From Erythrobacteraceae bacterium (lineage in GTDB: Bacteria > Pseudomonadota > Alphaproteobacteria > Sphingomonadales > Sphingomonadaceae), in the NCBI GenBank assembly GCA_027489065.1, contig JAIYAM010000041.1:1-64000 (forward strand): DNA of 64,000 nucleotides, in the 5' to 3' direction. Each line of letters starts with the position of its first letter. The stretch's first letter is position 1. Shown here piece by piece: positions 25,616 to 34,363 of this stretch. The notes beneath the pieces were generated by a model. The model had not been told where the DNA came from, made no database searches, and was given only the letters and a program-made list of their open reading frames with translations. The position numbers and the translations under genes were made by a program.

Positions 25616-26334
25616 GCGACAGCGCCGGAGGACCGTGGGTGGCGGCTGCTGCCGCGAGCCGGCCCGCGCGGCCGGCACGCGGCTTCGCCATTCCCTATGT
25701 CGACCTGATCTGGCGGGTGCGCGGCGAGGTGCCGGTCGACCCGACCCTGAGTCCCGAGGAGGCCTTCGCCCGTCTCGAGCCGCTGCTGCACACCCCCGGC
25801 ACGACGCTGGGCGTGGAAGGCGGCGCGCTCACCTATGCCAAGCACAACCCCGCCGCGCAGGACAAGTTCGCGACCTTCACCCGCGGCCGGCTGTGGATCG
25901 AGCGCGCCGGTGCGGGCGCGGTGCTGCGCTTCGATCTGTTCAGCCACGCTCTGCTGTTGTGCTTCCTCGCCCCGCTGCTGTTCCTCGGCTTCGCGCAGCT
26001 CGCTGTGACGCTCAACGCCTACGAGGCGGCCGCCGCCAAGGCCGAGGAGGCCGCGCAGAAGGGCAAGAAGAAGGACGACGAGGACAAGCCCAAGGCCGTC
26101 AAGAAGCTCAATCCCGTCGACGAGTTCCTCGGTGCGCCTGCGCCCGAAGACCCGAGCAAGAAGAAGGACAAGAAGGAGGAAGAGGAGGAGGGGCGCCATT
26201 CGCCTGAGCCGGGCTATGCGCTGGCCGGCTTGTTCTTCGCCCTCTATCTGCTCGGCCGCTGGCTCGAGCCGTGGCTGGCGCGGCGGCGGTTCCGGGCGGC
26301 CTTGGCGAGCCCGGTCGATCCTTCCGCGTCCTAG
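25612..26334 (+). CDS. Unknown membrane protein with a charged Lys/Glu linker
   Basis: 240 residues of no family I recognise. The start is a GTG overlapping the hydroxylase stop (GTGA). Two hydrophobic segments, LLLCFLAPLLFLGFAQLAVTL (split after 20) near residue 108 and GYALAGLFFALYLLGRWLEP near 200, flank a highly charged linker rich in Lys, Glu and Asp (about 145-190). The linker composition resembles a cytoplasmic tether. Tight coupling to the hydroxylase gene suggests a shared role in membrane lipid modification, but this is a guess from position. Confidence 0.7.
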   Translation: MSDSAGGPWVAAAAASRPARPARGFAIPYVDLIWRVRGEVPVDPTLSPEEAFARLEPLLHTPGTTLGVEGGALTYAKHNPAAQDKFATFTRGRLWIERAGAGAVLRFDLFSHALLLCFLAPLLFLGFAQLAVTLNAYEAAAAKAEEAAQKGKKKDDEDKPKAVKKLNPVDEFLGAPAPEDPSKKKDKKEEEEEGRHSPEPGYALAGLFFALYLLGRWLEPWLARRRFRAALASPVDPSAS

Positions 26335-26339
26335 GGGTG

Positions 26340-26425
26340 TGCTTAGGGTCGTCCAGACCCGGCCTTGGCCCCCTCCAGACCCGCTTTAGACCCCATCCAG
26401 ACCCCCCTTAGACCCCCGCCAGACA
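26340..26425. repeat. Intergenic YAGACCCC repeat, copy 2
   Basis: Six units of CAGAC or TAGACCCC spaced by 11-17 bases occupy most of the gap between the unknown membrane protein and cydA. On the minus strand this gives five G runs of three to six bases separated by 5-8 bases, a pattern prone to form a G-quadruplex. The same unit forms arrays at 407-445 and 32522-32569. Confidence 0.75.
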
Positions 26426-26526
26426 GCGACTTTTGGACGGTCTGCTGCAACTCTTTGGGCTCCAAACCGTATTGTCGGTGCAGCGATTGCAATTGATCGC
26501 TGGCGGCAAGGACCTAACTGCGCACT

Positions 26527-27981
26527 ATGCTTGAGAACCTCGACGCTCTGCTGCTGGCGCGGATCCAGTTCGCCTTCACGGTCAGCTTCCACTTCTTCTT
26601 CCCCGCCTTCTCGATCGGGTTGGCGAGCTATCTTGCTGTTCTGGAAGGACTTTGGCTGAAGACCGGCAAGAGCGTGTATCTCGACCTATTCAAGTACTGG
26701 CTGAAGATCTTCGCGATCGCCTTCGCGATGGGAGTCGTATCCGGCATCGTCATGTCCTACCAGTTCGGCACCAACTGGGCGGTGTTCTCCGACAGGGCCG
26801 GGCCCGTGATCGGCCCGTTGATGGCCTACGAGGTGCTGACCGCCTTTTTCCTCGAGGCAGGCTTCCTCGGGGTCATGCTGTTCGGCATGAACAAGGTGGG
26901 CAAGCGCCTGCACTTCGCCGCGACGCTGATGGTGGCGCTGGGGACCTTCGTCTCGGCCTTCTGGATCCTCTCGGTCAACTCGTGGATGCAAACGCCGACC
27001 GGCTATCTCGTTGGCGCGAATGGACAATTTCTGCCCGGCGAAAGCTGGATGGAGATCATCTTCAACCCGAGCTTCCCCTACCGCCTCGTGCACACCGTGA
27101 TGGCCGCCTACCTCACCACCGCCTTCGTGGTCGGCGCAGTAGGGGCCTGGCACCTCCTCAAGGACCGCACCAACCAGCACGCCCGGACGATGTTCTCGAT
27201 GGCGATGTGGATGGCGGCGATCGTCACCCCCGCACAGATTTTTGCGGGCGACATGCATGGTCTCAACACGCTCGAGCACCAGCCCGCCAAGGTCATGGCG
27301 ATGGAGGGGCACTACCAGAGCCACCCCGAAGGCGCTCCGCTGATCCTGTTTGGCATCCCCGACAGCAAGGCGAAGACGGTACGCTATGCCATTGAAATTC
27401 CGAAGGCCTCCTCGCTGATCCTCAAGCATGACCTCAACGCGCCGATGGCCGGGCTCGACACCATTCCCGACGACCGCGAGCCGCCGGTGCCGGTTGTGTT
27501 CTGGAGCTTCCGCATCATGGTCGGAATCGGCTTCGCGATGCTCGGCATCGGAATGTGGAGCCTGTGGGGGCGGGTGCGCGGCACGCTCTACGATCTCCCC
27601 TGGCTCCACCGCGCCGCCGTGCTGATGGGCCCCAGCGGCTTCGCGGCCGTGCTCGCCGGCTGGATCACCACCGAAGTCGGGCGCCAGCCTTTCGTGATCT
27701 ACGGCCTGCTCAGAACCGCCGACGCCGCGAGCCCCCTTGCCGCGCCCGCCGTCGCCGCTTCGCTGCTCGCCTTCGTGCTGGTCTACTTCACCGTTTTCGG
27801 GATCGGCGTGTGGTATATCCTGAAGCTCATGGGCCACGCCCCGCATCCGGGCGAAAAGGGCGTCAAGCGCGGCGATGTCGGCCCGATCCGTACCGCGGGC
27901 ATCACCCCCGGGCCGACCCAGAACCCGGGAGGCGAGGACACCCTCCCTTCCGAGGCGCCTCCTGAAAGGGAGCCCGCGTGA
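26527..27981 (+). CDS. cydA: Cytochrome bd-type quinol oxidase subunit I
   Basis: 484 residues with about nine membrane helices. The N-terminal helix has the haem-ligand region [50 protein letters not shown] and [16 protein letters not shown] follow, the last being the quinol-oxidase signature. The loop between the quinol-binding segments is short, as in cyanide-insensitive (CIO) oxidases. It is the haem-bearing subunit that oxidises quinol and reduces oxygen. The start at 26527 lies just after a GACCCC repeat. The stop overlaps the subunit II start. Confidence 0.95.
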   Translation: MLENLDALLLARIQFAFTVSFHFFFPAFSIGLASYLAVLEGLWLKTGKSVYLDLFKYWLKIFAIAFAMGVVSGIVMSYQFGTNWAVFSDRAGPVIGPLMAYEVLTAFFLEAGFLGVMLFGMNKVGKRLHFAATLMVALGTFVSAFWILSVNSWMQTPTGYLVGANGQFLPGESWMEIIFNPSFPYRLVHTVMAAYLTTAFVVGAVGAWHLLKDRTNQHARTMFSMAMWMAAIVTPAQIFAGDMHGLNTLEHQPAKVMAMEGHYQSHPEGAPLILFGIPDSKAKTVRYAIEIPKASSLILKHDLNAPMAGLDTIPDDREPPVPVVFWSFRIMVGIGFAMLGIGMWSLWGRVRGTLYDLPWLHRAAVLMGPSGFAAVLAGWITTEVGRQPFVIYGLLRTADAASPLAAPAVAASLLAFVLVYFTVFGIGVWYILKLMGHAPHPGEKGVKRGDVGPIRTAGITPGPTQNPGGEDTLPSEAPPEREPA

Positions 27982-28976
27982 TGGACCTCACCGTCGTCTG
28001 GGCCTTCATCATCGCCTTTGCCGTCTTCGCCTATGTGGTGATGGATGGTTTCGATCTCGGCATCGGCATCCTCTTCCCGACCTTCCAGGCCGGGCGCGAG
28101 CGCGACCGGGCGATGAACTCGATCGCGCCGGTGTGGGACGGGAACGAGACCTGGCTGGTGCTCGGCGGGGGAGGGCTGTTTGCTGCCTTCCCGCTCGCCT
28201 ACGCGGTGATCCTGCCGGCTACCTACCCGCTGATCATCGCCATGCTGCTGGGCCTCGTGTTCCGCGGGGTCGCCTTCGAGTACCGCTGGCGCGATCCGGG
28301 CCACCAGAGGTTCTGGGACCTTGCCTTCACCGGAGGCTCGCTGGTGGCGGCGCTGGCGCAGGGCATGACGCTGGGCGCCCTGCTCCAGGGGATCGATGTC
28401 GTGGGCCGCGCCTATGCGGGCAGCTGGTTCGACTGGCTCACGCCCTACACCCTCCTGACGGGCCTCGGCACGGTTGCAGGCTATGCCCTCCTCGGGAGCA
28501 CCTGGCTGATCTGGAAGCTCGACGGCGACGAGCAGGCGCACGCGAGAAAGCTCGCCCTGCGGGCCGGCGCGGCGACCATCGTGCTGATGGGGGCGGTGAG
28601 CCTCTACAACGTCTTCCTCAACGCCGAATATGCCGAGCGCTGGCTTTCCGCGCCCGAGATCTACTGGGTCGCCCCGGTGCCGATCCTCACTGCAATCGTC
28701 GCGCTCTCGATGCTGCGCGCGATCCTGAAGGAGCGCAATTCCAAGCCCTTCTGGCTCGGGATCGCGCTGTTCTTCCTCGGCATGAGCGGGTTGGGGGTGA
28801 CGATCTGGCCCTATGCGGTGCCGGAAAGCGTCACGATCTGGGAAGCCGCCGCGCCCTATCGGAGCCAGGCCTTCATGCTGGTGGGCGTGGCGCTGACCAT
28901 GCCGCTGATCATCGCCTACACCGTCTGGGCCTATTGGGTGTTCCGCGGCAAGGTCGGGCACGAGGGCTATCACTGA
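27981..28976 (+). CDS. cydB: Cytochrome bd-type quinol oxidase subunit II
   Basis: 331 residues, typical of Cyd[36 protein letters not shown] (conserved WDGNE) and about eight membrane helices. A GTG at 27978 precedes the ATG at 27981. I take the ATG because GAAAGGGAG lies about eight bases before it and it overlaps the cydA stop (TGATG). It forms the heterodimer with subunit I. Confidence 0.95.
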   Translation: MDLTVVWAFIIAFAVFAYVVMDGFDLGIGILFPTFQAGRERDRAMNSIAPVWDGNETWLVLGGGGLFAAFPLAYAVILPATYPLIIAMLLGLVFRGVAFEYRWRDPGHQRFWDLAFTGGSLVAALAQGMTLGALLQGIDVVGRAYAGSWFDWLTPYTLLTGLGTVAGYALLGSTWLIWKLDGDEQAHARKLALRAGAATIVLMGAVSLYNVFLNAEYAERWLSAPEIYWVAPVPILTAIVALSMLRAILKERNSKPFWLGIALFFLGMSGLGVTIWPYAVPESVTIWEAAAPYRSQAFMLVGVALTMPLIIAYTVWAYWVFRGKVGHEGYH

Positions 28977-29110
28977 TGCTTGCCCCTCCTGAAAGGGAGC
29001 CTGAAGAGCCGCTGTGGAAGCGCCTCCTTTGGATGGCCGGCATCTGGGCGGCGAGCGTCGCTGTGCTGGGCGTCGTGGCCTGGCTCCTGCGCTTGTGGAT
29101 CGCTCCGTGA
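28976..29110 (+). CDS. DUF2474 small subunit of the bd oxidase
   Basis: A 44-residue protein missed by ordinary length filters. It opens [20 protein letters not shown] and has a single membrane helix, [20 protein letters not shown]. The ATG shares one base with the cydB stop and its TGA is overlapped by the following GTG. DUF2474 proteins occur downstream of CIO-type cydAB and probably act as CydX-like assembly or stability subunits. Operon position and the single helix make the call firm even without homology scores. Confidence 0.85.
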   Translation: MLAPPEREPEEPLWKRLLWMAGIWAASVAVLGVVAWLLRLWIAP

Positions 29111-29457
29111 GCGACGGGGTGAAGGTCTGGTTCGACGGGGCCTGCCCGCTCTGCATGCGCGAGATCGCGCTGATGCGGCGGCTCGACCGGCGCGGCGCGA
29201 TCGATTTCGTCGACGTCGCCGCGGGAGCAGACCCATCATGCTCGCTCGATCGCGCGCAGGTCCTCGCCCGCTTCCATGCCGAAGAGGACGGCGTGATGCT
29301 GAGCGGTGCTGCCGCCTTCGCGGCGATGTGGCGCGCCATCCCCATGCTGCGCCCGCTCGGTCTCGTTGCGCGCAATCGCGCCGTGCTGCGGGTGCTTGAG
29401 GCAGCTTACCTCCGGTTCCTCAAGGTGCGCCCGCGCCTGCAACGCTTCTTCGCCTAG
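29107..29457 (+). CDS. DCC-family thiol-disulfide protein (DUF393)
   Basis: 116 residues. The N-terminal [13 protein letters not shown] carries the DxxCxxC motif (Asp10, Cys13, Cys16) and the rest fits the DUF393 fold. The GTG start overlaps the DUF2474 stop (GTGA), so it belongs to the oxidase operon. The family is predicted to do thiol-disulfide exchange; a role in oxidase maturation is plausible but inferred. Confidence 0.85.
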   Translation: MSDGVKVWFDGACPLCMREIALMRRLDRRGAIDFVDVAAGADPSCSLDRAQVLARFHAEEDGVMLSGAAAFAAMWRAIPMLRPLGLVARNRAVLRVLEAAYLRFLKVRPRLQRFFA

Positions 29458-29526
29458 AAACCGCTTGCCCTGATCCGCGCCATCGGCTGATCTGCCCGTC
29501 AAAGACAACGGGAGAGACCAGCCGCC

Positions 29527-30693
29527 ATGACCTATTTCGGCGCCATGCAGAACGAGATCTACAACGCGGGCCTCAGGGGCGTGCTGCCCACGTGGCCGGT
29601 CGATTTCGCCACCCTCGAAAAGCGCGCGCACGAGGCGCTGGGGCCGAGCCTCACCAACTATGTCGCGGGCGGCTGCGGCGACGAGCACACGCAGGACCAG
29701 AACGCGGCCGCGTTCCACCACTGGGGCATGGTGCCGCGCATGATGGTCGATTGTTCGGTGCGCGATCTTTCCATCGAGCTGTTCGGCCACCGCTACCCGA
29801 CCCCGCTGTTCATGGCCCCGATCGGCCTCAACGGGGAGGCTTCGCAAGACCGTCACGGCGATATGGCCGCCGCCCGAGCCTCCGCGCTGACCGGGGTGCC
29901 GTTCTGCGCTTCGACTCTGGCCAACGACCCTCTGGAGGATGTGAAAGCCGCCTGCGGCGACACGCCGGCCTGGTTCCAGCTCTATACCCCCAAGAACCGC
30001 GAACTGGCGGAAAGCCTGATCCGCCGCGCCGAGGAGGCAGGCTACAGCGCGCTGGTGGTGACGCTCGACACCTGGGTGACCGGCTGGCGCCCGCGCGATC
30101 TCAACGCCTCGAACTTCCCCCAGCTCCGGGGCAAGGTTCTCCAGAACTACTTCACCGATCCGGTGTTCCGCTCGTTGCTCGTCAAACCTCCCGAAGAGGA
30201 TCCGGCCGCGGCGATCTTCACCTGGGCGGCGACCTTCGGACAGGTGCTGACCTGGGACGACATGGCGTGGTTCAAATCGGTGACGAAGCTGCCGATCGTG
30301 TTGAAGGGCATCTGCCATCCCGACGACGCGCGCCGCGCCGTCGATCACGGGGCGGACGCGGTCTATTGCTCCAACCACGGCGGGCGGCAGGCGAATGGCG
30401 GGATCGCGACGATCGATCTGCTGGCCGACGTTGTCGCCGCAGCAGGAGAGACACCGGTGCTGTTCGACAGCGGCGTGCGCTCGGGCACCGATGCGGTGAA
30501 GGCGCTGGCCCTGGGGGCGCGAGCGGTCGGCGTGGGGCGGCCCTACACCTACGCCCTCGCGCTCGGCGGAGCGGAAGGCGCGGCCTGGGTGCTGCGCTCG
30601 ATCCTCGCCGAGGCGGACCTGCTGATGGCGGTCAACGGCTACCCGACCTTGGCGGATGTGCGCGCCGCAGGGGCGCATCGCACAGACCGCTGA
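29527..30693 (+). CDS. FMN-dependent alpha-hydroxy acid oxidase (lactate 2-monooxygenase-like)
   Basis: 388 residues of the TIM-barrel family. Visible are FMAPIGLNGEASQDRHGD, CASTLANDPLEDV, WFQLYTPKNRELAESL, ILKGI with the following substrate loop, and the active-site motif CSNHGGRQANGG. FDSGVRSGTDAVKALALGARAVGVGRPY binds the FMN phosphate. Its length is close to that of lactate 2-monooxygenases. The ATG at 29527 has GGGAGA upstream. It oxidises an L-2-hydroxy acid; lactate is the most likely but not proven substrate. Confidence 0.9.
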   Translation: MTYFGAMQNEIYNAGLRGVLPTWPVDFATLEKRAHEALGPSLTNYVAGGCGDEHTQDQNAAAFHHWGMVPRMMVDCSVRDLSIELFGHRYPTPLFMAPIGLNGEASQDRHGDMAAARASALTGVPFCASTLANDPLEDVKAACGDTPAWFQLYTPKNRELAESLIRRAEEAGYSALVVTLDTWVTGWRPRDLNASNFPQLRGKVLQNYFTDPVFRSLLVKPPEEDPAAAIFTWAATFGQVLTWDDMAWFKSVTKLPIVLKGICHPDDARRAVDHGADAVYCSNHGGRQANGGIATIDLLADVVAAAGETPVLFDSGVRSGTDAVKALALGARAVGVGRPYTYALALGGAEGAAWVLRSILAEADLLMAVNGYPTLADVRAAGAHRTDR

Positions 30694-30838
30694 ACCTGCC
30701 TCCCCGGAAAGCGGGTCTTTTCAGGCCGTTTACGCAAAAGTGACCATTTTTGCGCAGACCGGCTTTAGGACTCCATTTATCCACAGTTTTTGTGTTAGCA
30801 AACGCAACATAAAAACAAGCGATTCGGGGATACGGCAC
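30694..30838. other. AT-rich intergenic region with a DnaA box
   Basis: This is the most AT-rich gap I found in the window, especially 30765-30825. It contains a perfect DnaA box at 30777-30785 and ends at the start of a small candidate gene. It could be a promoter, part of a replication origin, or both. Confidence 0.5.
30777..30785 (+). promoter_or_regulatory. Perfect DnaA box TTATCCACA
   Basis: TTATCCACA matches the strong DnaA-binding consensus exactly. About half a chance match would be expected in a random sequence of this size with equal base use, and fewer at this GC content. The match falls in the AT-rich gap 1.7 kb from a perfect parS site, which raises its interest. I found no second perfect box nearby. 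Confidence 0.5.
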
Positions 30839-30991
30839 ATGGCAAAACCGACCATCTGGTCCAACAGACCCGATCCGATGCGGCGCACGGTCTGCGTGCA
30901 AGACGAACACTCGCGCCGGGCCCGCTATGGCCGGATAAGACCCATGGATACGCGAGGATCATTTCTCTCCCGCCTCGCCGCGATGATCTGA
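30839..30991 (+). CDS. Small basic protein of unknown function
   Basis: 50 residues: it opens MAKPTIWSNRPDPMRRTV and ends GSFLSRLAAMI, rich in Arg. A GGGGA at about nine bases before the ATG and the AT-rich promoter-like DNA upstream support expression. I recognise no family. It has no membrane segment or signal peptide. It ends 14 bases before the convergent aldehyde dehydrogenase stop. It could be spurious. Confidence 0.45.
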   Translation: MAKPTIWSNRPDPMRRTVCVQDEHSRRARYGRIRPMDTRGSFLSRLAAMI

Positions 30992-31004
30992 CCTCCGTCC
31001 GGGC

Positions 31005-32456
31005 TTACCCGCCCGACTTTGCCAGCATCACCAGCTTGGTATCGGTGAAGGCGAGGTAGCCTTCCTCGCCGCCTTCCGAGCCGAAGCCGGAATCGCCGAT
31101 CCCGCCGAACGGGGTCTCGGGCGAGGCGACGATCAGCTGGTTGATCCCGACCATGCCGGCGCGCAGGGCGCGGCCGAGATAGTGCGCCTCGTCGAGGTCG
31201 CCGGAAAAGGCATAGACTGCAAGGCCATAACGCAAGCCGTTGGCGATCCCGACCGCGTCCTCGATGCTTTCGAATGGCACGACCCCGGCGATGGGGCCGA
31301 ACGGCTCCTCGGTCATGAAGCGGCTGTCGGGAGCGGGATTGGCGATCACGGTGGGCTCGAAGAAGAAGCCCGTGCGTTCGATCACCGAGCCGCCGGTGAC
31401 GATCTCGCCGCGGTTCCCTCCTGCATCGGCAACCACCTGTTCCATCGCGGAAATTCGCCGGGCGTGCGCCAAGGGTCCCATGTCGACGCTCTCGTCAGCG
31501 CCCGGATCGCCGACCTTGATCCGGCTCGCTTGCGCGGCGAACTCGGCGACGAATCTGTCGTAGATTTCCTTGGCGACAAGGAAGCGCGTCGGGGAGACGC
31601 AGACCTGCCCGGCATTGCGGAACTTGGTCGCGGCGCACAGCGCAATGGCGCGGTCGAGATCGGCATGTTTGCTCACGATTACAGGAGCATGACCGCCGAG
31701 CTCCGGGGTGAACCGCTTCATATGGCTGGCTGCCAGAGCGCCCAGATGCTTCCCGACCGCGGTCGAGCCGGTGAAGCTCACCTTGCGGGTGACCGGCGAG
31801 GCGATCAGGTGTTCGGCGATCGGGCCGGGGTCGCCATGCACGAGGTTCAGCACGCCCTTGGGCACGCCAGCATCGACGAAGCATTCGACCAGCAACTGCG
31901 CCGAGGCGGGGGTGTTCTCGGCGGGCTTGAGGATCGCGGTGCAGCCCGCAGCGAGCGCGCCGGCGATCTTCTTGGCGGGCAGGTTCACCGGGAAATTCCA
32001 CGGCGTGAGCAGCACCGCCGGGCCGATCGCCTCGTGCGTCACCATCTGCGCGATCAGCTGGTGTCCGCGCGTCGGGATCAGGCGACCTCCGCGGCGCTTG
32101 GCCTCTTCGGCAAGGAAATCAACCACATCGGCCGAGCTCGTGATCTCGCCGATGGCCTGTGCGCGGGGCTTGCCCATCTCGGCGGTGACTACCGTGGCGA
32201 TCTCCAGTGCCCGCTCGCGCAGCAGGTCGGCGGCGCGGCGCAGGACGGCGTGGCGCTCTGCGCCCGGGGTGCGGCTCCAACCCGGGAAGGCGTCGCCCGC
32301 CGCCTTGAGCGCCACGTCGAGCTGGGCGGGGGAGGCCTTGGGGCATTGCGCGATTTCGCCCCCGGTGGCGGGGTTGATCACCGCCATCGTCCCGGCCTCG
32401 CCGGCCGTGATCCATTCGCCGTTGATGAGCATCTTGAGGGTCGGATAGGCGGTCAT
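31005..32456 (-). CDS. NAD(P)-dependent aldehyde dehydrogenase, succinate-semialdehyde type
   Basis: 483 residues. The catalytic Cys286 is in NAGQVCVSPTRF, the general base Glu252 in FTPELGGHAP and the oxyanion Asn154 in LTPWNFPVN. The coenzyme loop is VSFTGSTAVGK. Sequence style and length match the succinate-semialdehyde/glycolaldehyde group. The start codon lies 34 bases from the parS site at 32490. A single gene with no obvious pathway partner; the substrate is uncertain. Confidence 0.92.
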   Translation of the reverse strand: MTAYPTLKMLINGEWITAGEAGTMAVINPATGGEIAQCPKASPAQLDVALKAAGDAFPGWSRTPGAERHAVLRRAADLLRERALEIATVVTAEMGKPRAQAIGEITSSADVVDFLAEEAKRRGGRLIPTRGHQLIAQMVTHEAIGPAVLLTPWNFPVNLPAKKIAGALAAGCTAILKPAENTPASAQLLVECFVDAGVPKGVLNLVHGDPGPIAEHLIASPVTRKVSFTGSTAVGKHLGALAASHMKRFTPELGGHAPVIVSKHADLDRAIALCAATKFRNAGQVCVSPTRFLVAKEIYDRFVAEFAAQASRIKVGDPGADESVDMGPLAHARRISAMEQVVADAGGNRGEIVTGGSVIERTGFFFEPTVIANPAPDSRFMTEEPFGPIAGVVPFESIEDAVGIANGLRYGLAVYAFSGDLDEAHYLGRALRAGMVGINQLIVASPETPFGGIGDSGFGSEGGEEGYLAFTDTKLVMLAKSGG

Positions 32457-32489
32457 GGCTGCGTCCTTCGGCTGGCGGCGAACAGGCGA

Positions 32490-32505
32490 TGTTCCACGTG
32501 AAACA
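32490..32505. promoter_or_regulatory. parS centromere site TGTTCCACGTGAAACA
   Basis: The 16-base sequence matches the bacterial parS consensus TGTTNCACGTGAAACA at every position. ParB binds such sites and spreads from them to segregate the chromosome; parS sites cluster near the replication origin in most bacteria. A chance match of 16 bases in this window is negligible. It lies in the gap between the aldehyde dehydrogenase start and the fahA stop, beside a G-rich repeat. Confidence 0.85.
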
Positions 32506-32521
32506 CCGCTTCAGCGCCGGG

Positions 32522-32569
32522 CTAGAGGGGGTCTAGGTGGGGTCTGGCGGGGGTCTGGCAAGGGTCTGA
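32522..32569. repeat. Intergenic YAGACCCC repeat, copy 3
   Basis: Four GGGGTCTRG-type units, the reverse complement of the unit in the other two copies, follow at about 11-base steps. G runs of 5, 4, 5 and 3 on the plus strand are separated by 6-8 bases. The array lies 17 bases from parS and 18 bases from the fahA stop. Confidence 0.75.
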
Positions 32570-32586
32570 ACGCGTGTTGAGGGGGA

Positions 32587-33597
32587 CTATACCGCCACGA
32601 CGTGCTGTTCGATCGCGCCGAAGATCGAGTGGTTGGCCGCATCGCGCATTTCGATCCGCACCGTGTCGCCCGCCTGCATGAAGGGCGTGCTCGGCTGACC
32701 GTCGCGGATCGTCTCGATCATGCGGATCTCGGCGATGCACGAGTAACCCGCGCCGCCCTCGGCCACCGGCTGGCCCGCGCCGCCGTCCGCGCCCTTGTTC
32801 GAGATCGTGCCGGTGCCAATGATCGTGCCGGCGACGAGGTTGCGCGTCTTGGCCGCATGGGCGACCAACTGCGCGAGGTTGAAGGTCGCATCCTGCCCCG
32901 CATTCGCGCGCCCGAAGGGCTTGCCGTTGAGGTCGACCATCAGCGGCCGGTGGATCAGGCAATCGGCCCAGGCCTCGCCCAACTCGTCAGGCGTCACCGC
33001 CACCGGCGAGAAGGCGCTGGCGGGCTTGGACTGGAAGAAGCCGAAGCCCTTTTCCAGCTCCGCCGGGATCAGGCCGCGAAGGCTCACATCGTTGACCAGC
33101 ATCAGCAGACGGATGTGCCCCGCCGCTTCCTCGACCGAGCAGCCCATCGGCACGTCGCCGGTGATGCAGGCGATCTCGCCCTCCATGTCGCAGCCCCAGG
33201 CAGGGTTCCCCAAGGGAATATCCTGACGCGGCCGCAGGAAGCTGTCCGAGCCGCCCTGATACATCAGCGGATCGTGGTAGAAGCTCTCCGGCACCTTGGC
33301 GCCGCGCGCCTGCCGGACGAGCTCCACATGGTTGATGTAGGCGCTGCCATCGGCCCACTGATAGGCGCGGGGCAGGGGCGAGTGCGCCTGCCGCTCGTGG
33401 AAGCGCTCGCACGGCACCGTCTCGTGCTCGACATCGCGGGCGAGCAGTTCGAGTTCCGGCGCGACCCGCTCCCAATTGTCGAGCGCGGCCTGCATCGTCG
33501 GCGCGATATAGCCCGCCGCCGAGCAGCGCGTGAGATCCTTGGAGACCACCACCAGCATGCCATCGCGCGTGCCGTTATCGAGGGTTGCGAGTTTCAT
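32587..33597 (-). CDS. fahA: Fumarylacetoacetate hydrolase family protein
   Basis: 336 residues from the ATG at 33597, a common length for the short bacterial FahA. Conserved features are HDPLMYQGGSDSF, the metal-binding WGCDMEGEIACITG and LMLVNDVSLRGLIP, and NLVAGTIIGTGTISNKG. It cleaves fumarylacetoacetate to fumarate and acetoacetate at the end of tyrosine/homogentisate breakdown. Its partner maiA lies 13 bases upstream in the same direction, which supports this specific role. The longer frame to 33732 adds a leader without support. Confidence 0.92.
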   Translation of the reverse strand: MKLATLDNGTRDGMLVVVSKDLTRCSAAGYIAPTMQAALDNWERVAPELELLARDVEHETVPCERFHERQAHSPLPRAYQWADGSAYINHVELVRQARGAKVPESFYHDPLMYQGGSDSFLRPRQDIPLGNPAWGCDMEGEIACITGDVPMGCSVEEAAGHIRLLMLVNDVSLRGLIPAELEKGFGFFQSKPASAFSPVAVTPDELGEAWADCLIHRPLMVDLNGKPFGRANAGQDATFNLAQLVAHAAKTRNLVAGTIIGTGTISNKGADGGAGQPVAEGGAGYSCIAEIRMIETIRDGQPSTPFMQAGDTVRIEMRDAANHSIFGAIEQHVVAV

Positions 33598-33610
33598 TCC
33601 GGGGTTCCTC

Positions 33611-34246
33611 TCAAGGTGCGTCGATCTGATTGTCGGGATGCGCCGCCGCGAAGGCGGGCAGCGCGAGGCAGGCGGCCTCGATCCGGGTGAGGTGCGGGCT
33701 GGCGCCGAGGTCATAGGCAAAGCGCCGCGCATTGTAGAGCTGCGGGATCAGAACGATCTCGAACAGGCCCGGCGCGTCGCCGTCGAGGAAATCGCCCGAT
33801 CCGAGCTGCGCGAGCCGCGCCTCGACAGGCACCAGCGTGCGCGCCAGCCAGGTGCGATACCACGTGTCGATCTCATCCTGCGTGTGGCCGAGCGGGTCTT
33901 TGAGATATTTGAGAACCGGCAGATTGTTGACCGCATGGATCTCGGTCGCGATCCCGTAGGCCAGTTCGCGCACCGTGTAGCGGTCCTCGATGTCGCGCGG
34001 GAGGAAGGCGGGCGTGGGATAGGCCTCGTCGAGCCATTCGAGCAGCGCCATCGACTGCGCCCGGTCGCGTCCATCGGCTTCCAGCATGGGGAGCGAGCCG
34101 AAGGGGTTGCGTGCCGTGAAGCCTGCCTCCTTGTTCTCGGCCGTGACGAGATTGACGGGGATACTCTCGAAGGCGAGACCCTTGAGGTTGAGCGCGATCC
34201 GCAGGCGGTAGGAGGTCGAACTGCGGAAATAGCCGTAGAGCTTCAT
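33611..34246 (-). CDS. maiA: Maleylacetoacetate isomerase (zeta-class GST)
   Basis: 211 residues. The N-terminal glutathione motif SSTSYRLRIALNLKG is the hallmark of zeta-class glutathione transferases, followed by NPFGSLPMLE and the helical C-terminal domain. It isomerises maleylacetoacetate to fumarylacetoacetate, the substrate of the adjacent fahA product. Homogentisate dioxygenase is not in the window. Confidence 0.94.
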   Translation of the reverse strand: MKLYGYFRSSTSYRLRIALNLKGLAFESIPVNLVTAENKEAGFTARNPFGSLPMLEADGRDRAQSMALLEWLDEAYPTPAFLPRDIEDRYTVRELAYGIATEIHAVNNLPVLKYLKDPLGHTQDEIDTWYRTWLARTLVPVEARLAQLGSGDFLDGDAPGLFEIVLIPQLYNARRFAYDLGASPHLTRIEAACLALPAFAAAHPDNQIDAP

Positions 34247-34260
34247 GTCGCACTCCCCGT

Positions 34261-34363
34261 CGTCATCGCGAGCGACCGCAGGGAGCGCGGCGATCCATGG
34301 ACCCGGTCGTTCGGCACGCGCCGACCATGGATTGCTTCGTCGCCAAGGCTCCTCGCAATGACG
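34261..34363. repeat. Palindromic CGTCATYGCGAG repeat element
   Basis: An imperfect inverted repeat: CGTCATCGCGAGCG at 34261 and the reverse complement CGTCATTGCGAGGA at 34363, with inner arms GCGATCCATGG and CCATGGATTGC. This CGTCATTGCGAG...GCAATCCATGG pattern is a dispersed intergenic palindrome seen in many alphaproteobacteria. It would fold into a long stem in RNA. No gene is encoded. Confidence 0.75.
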
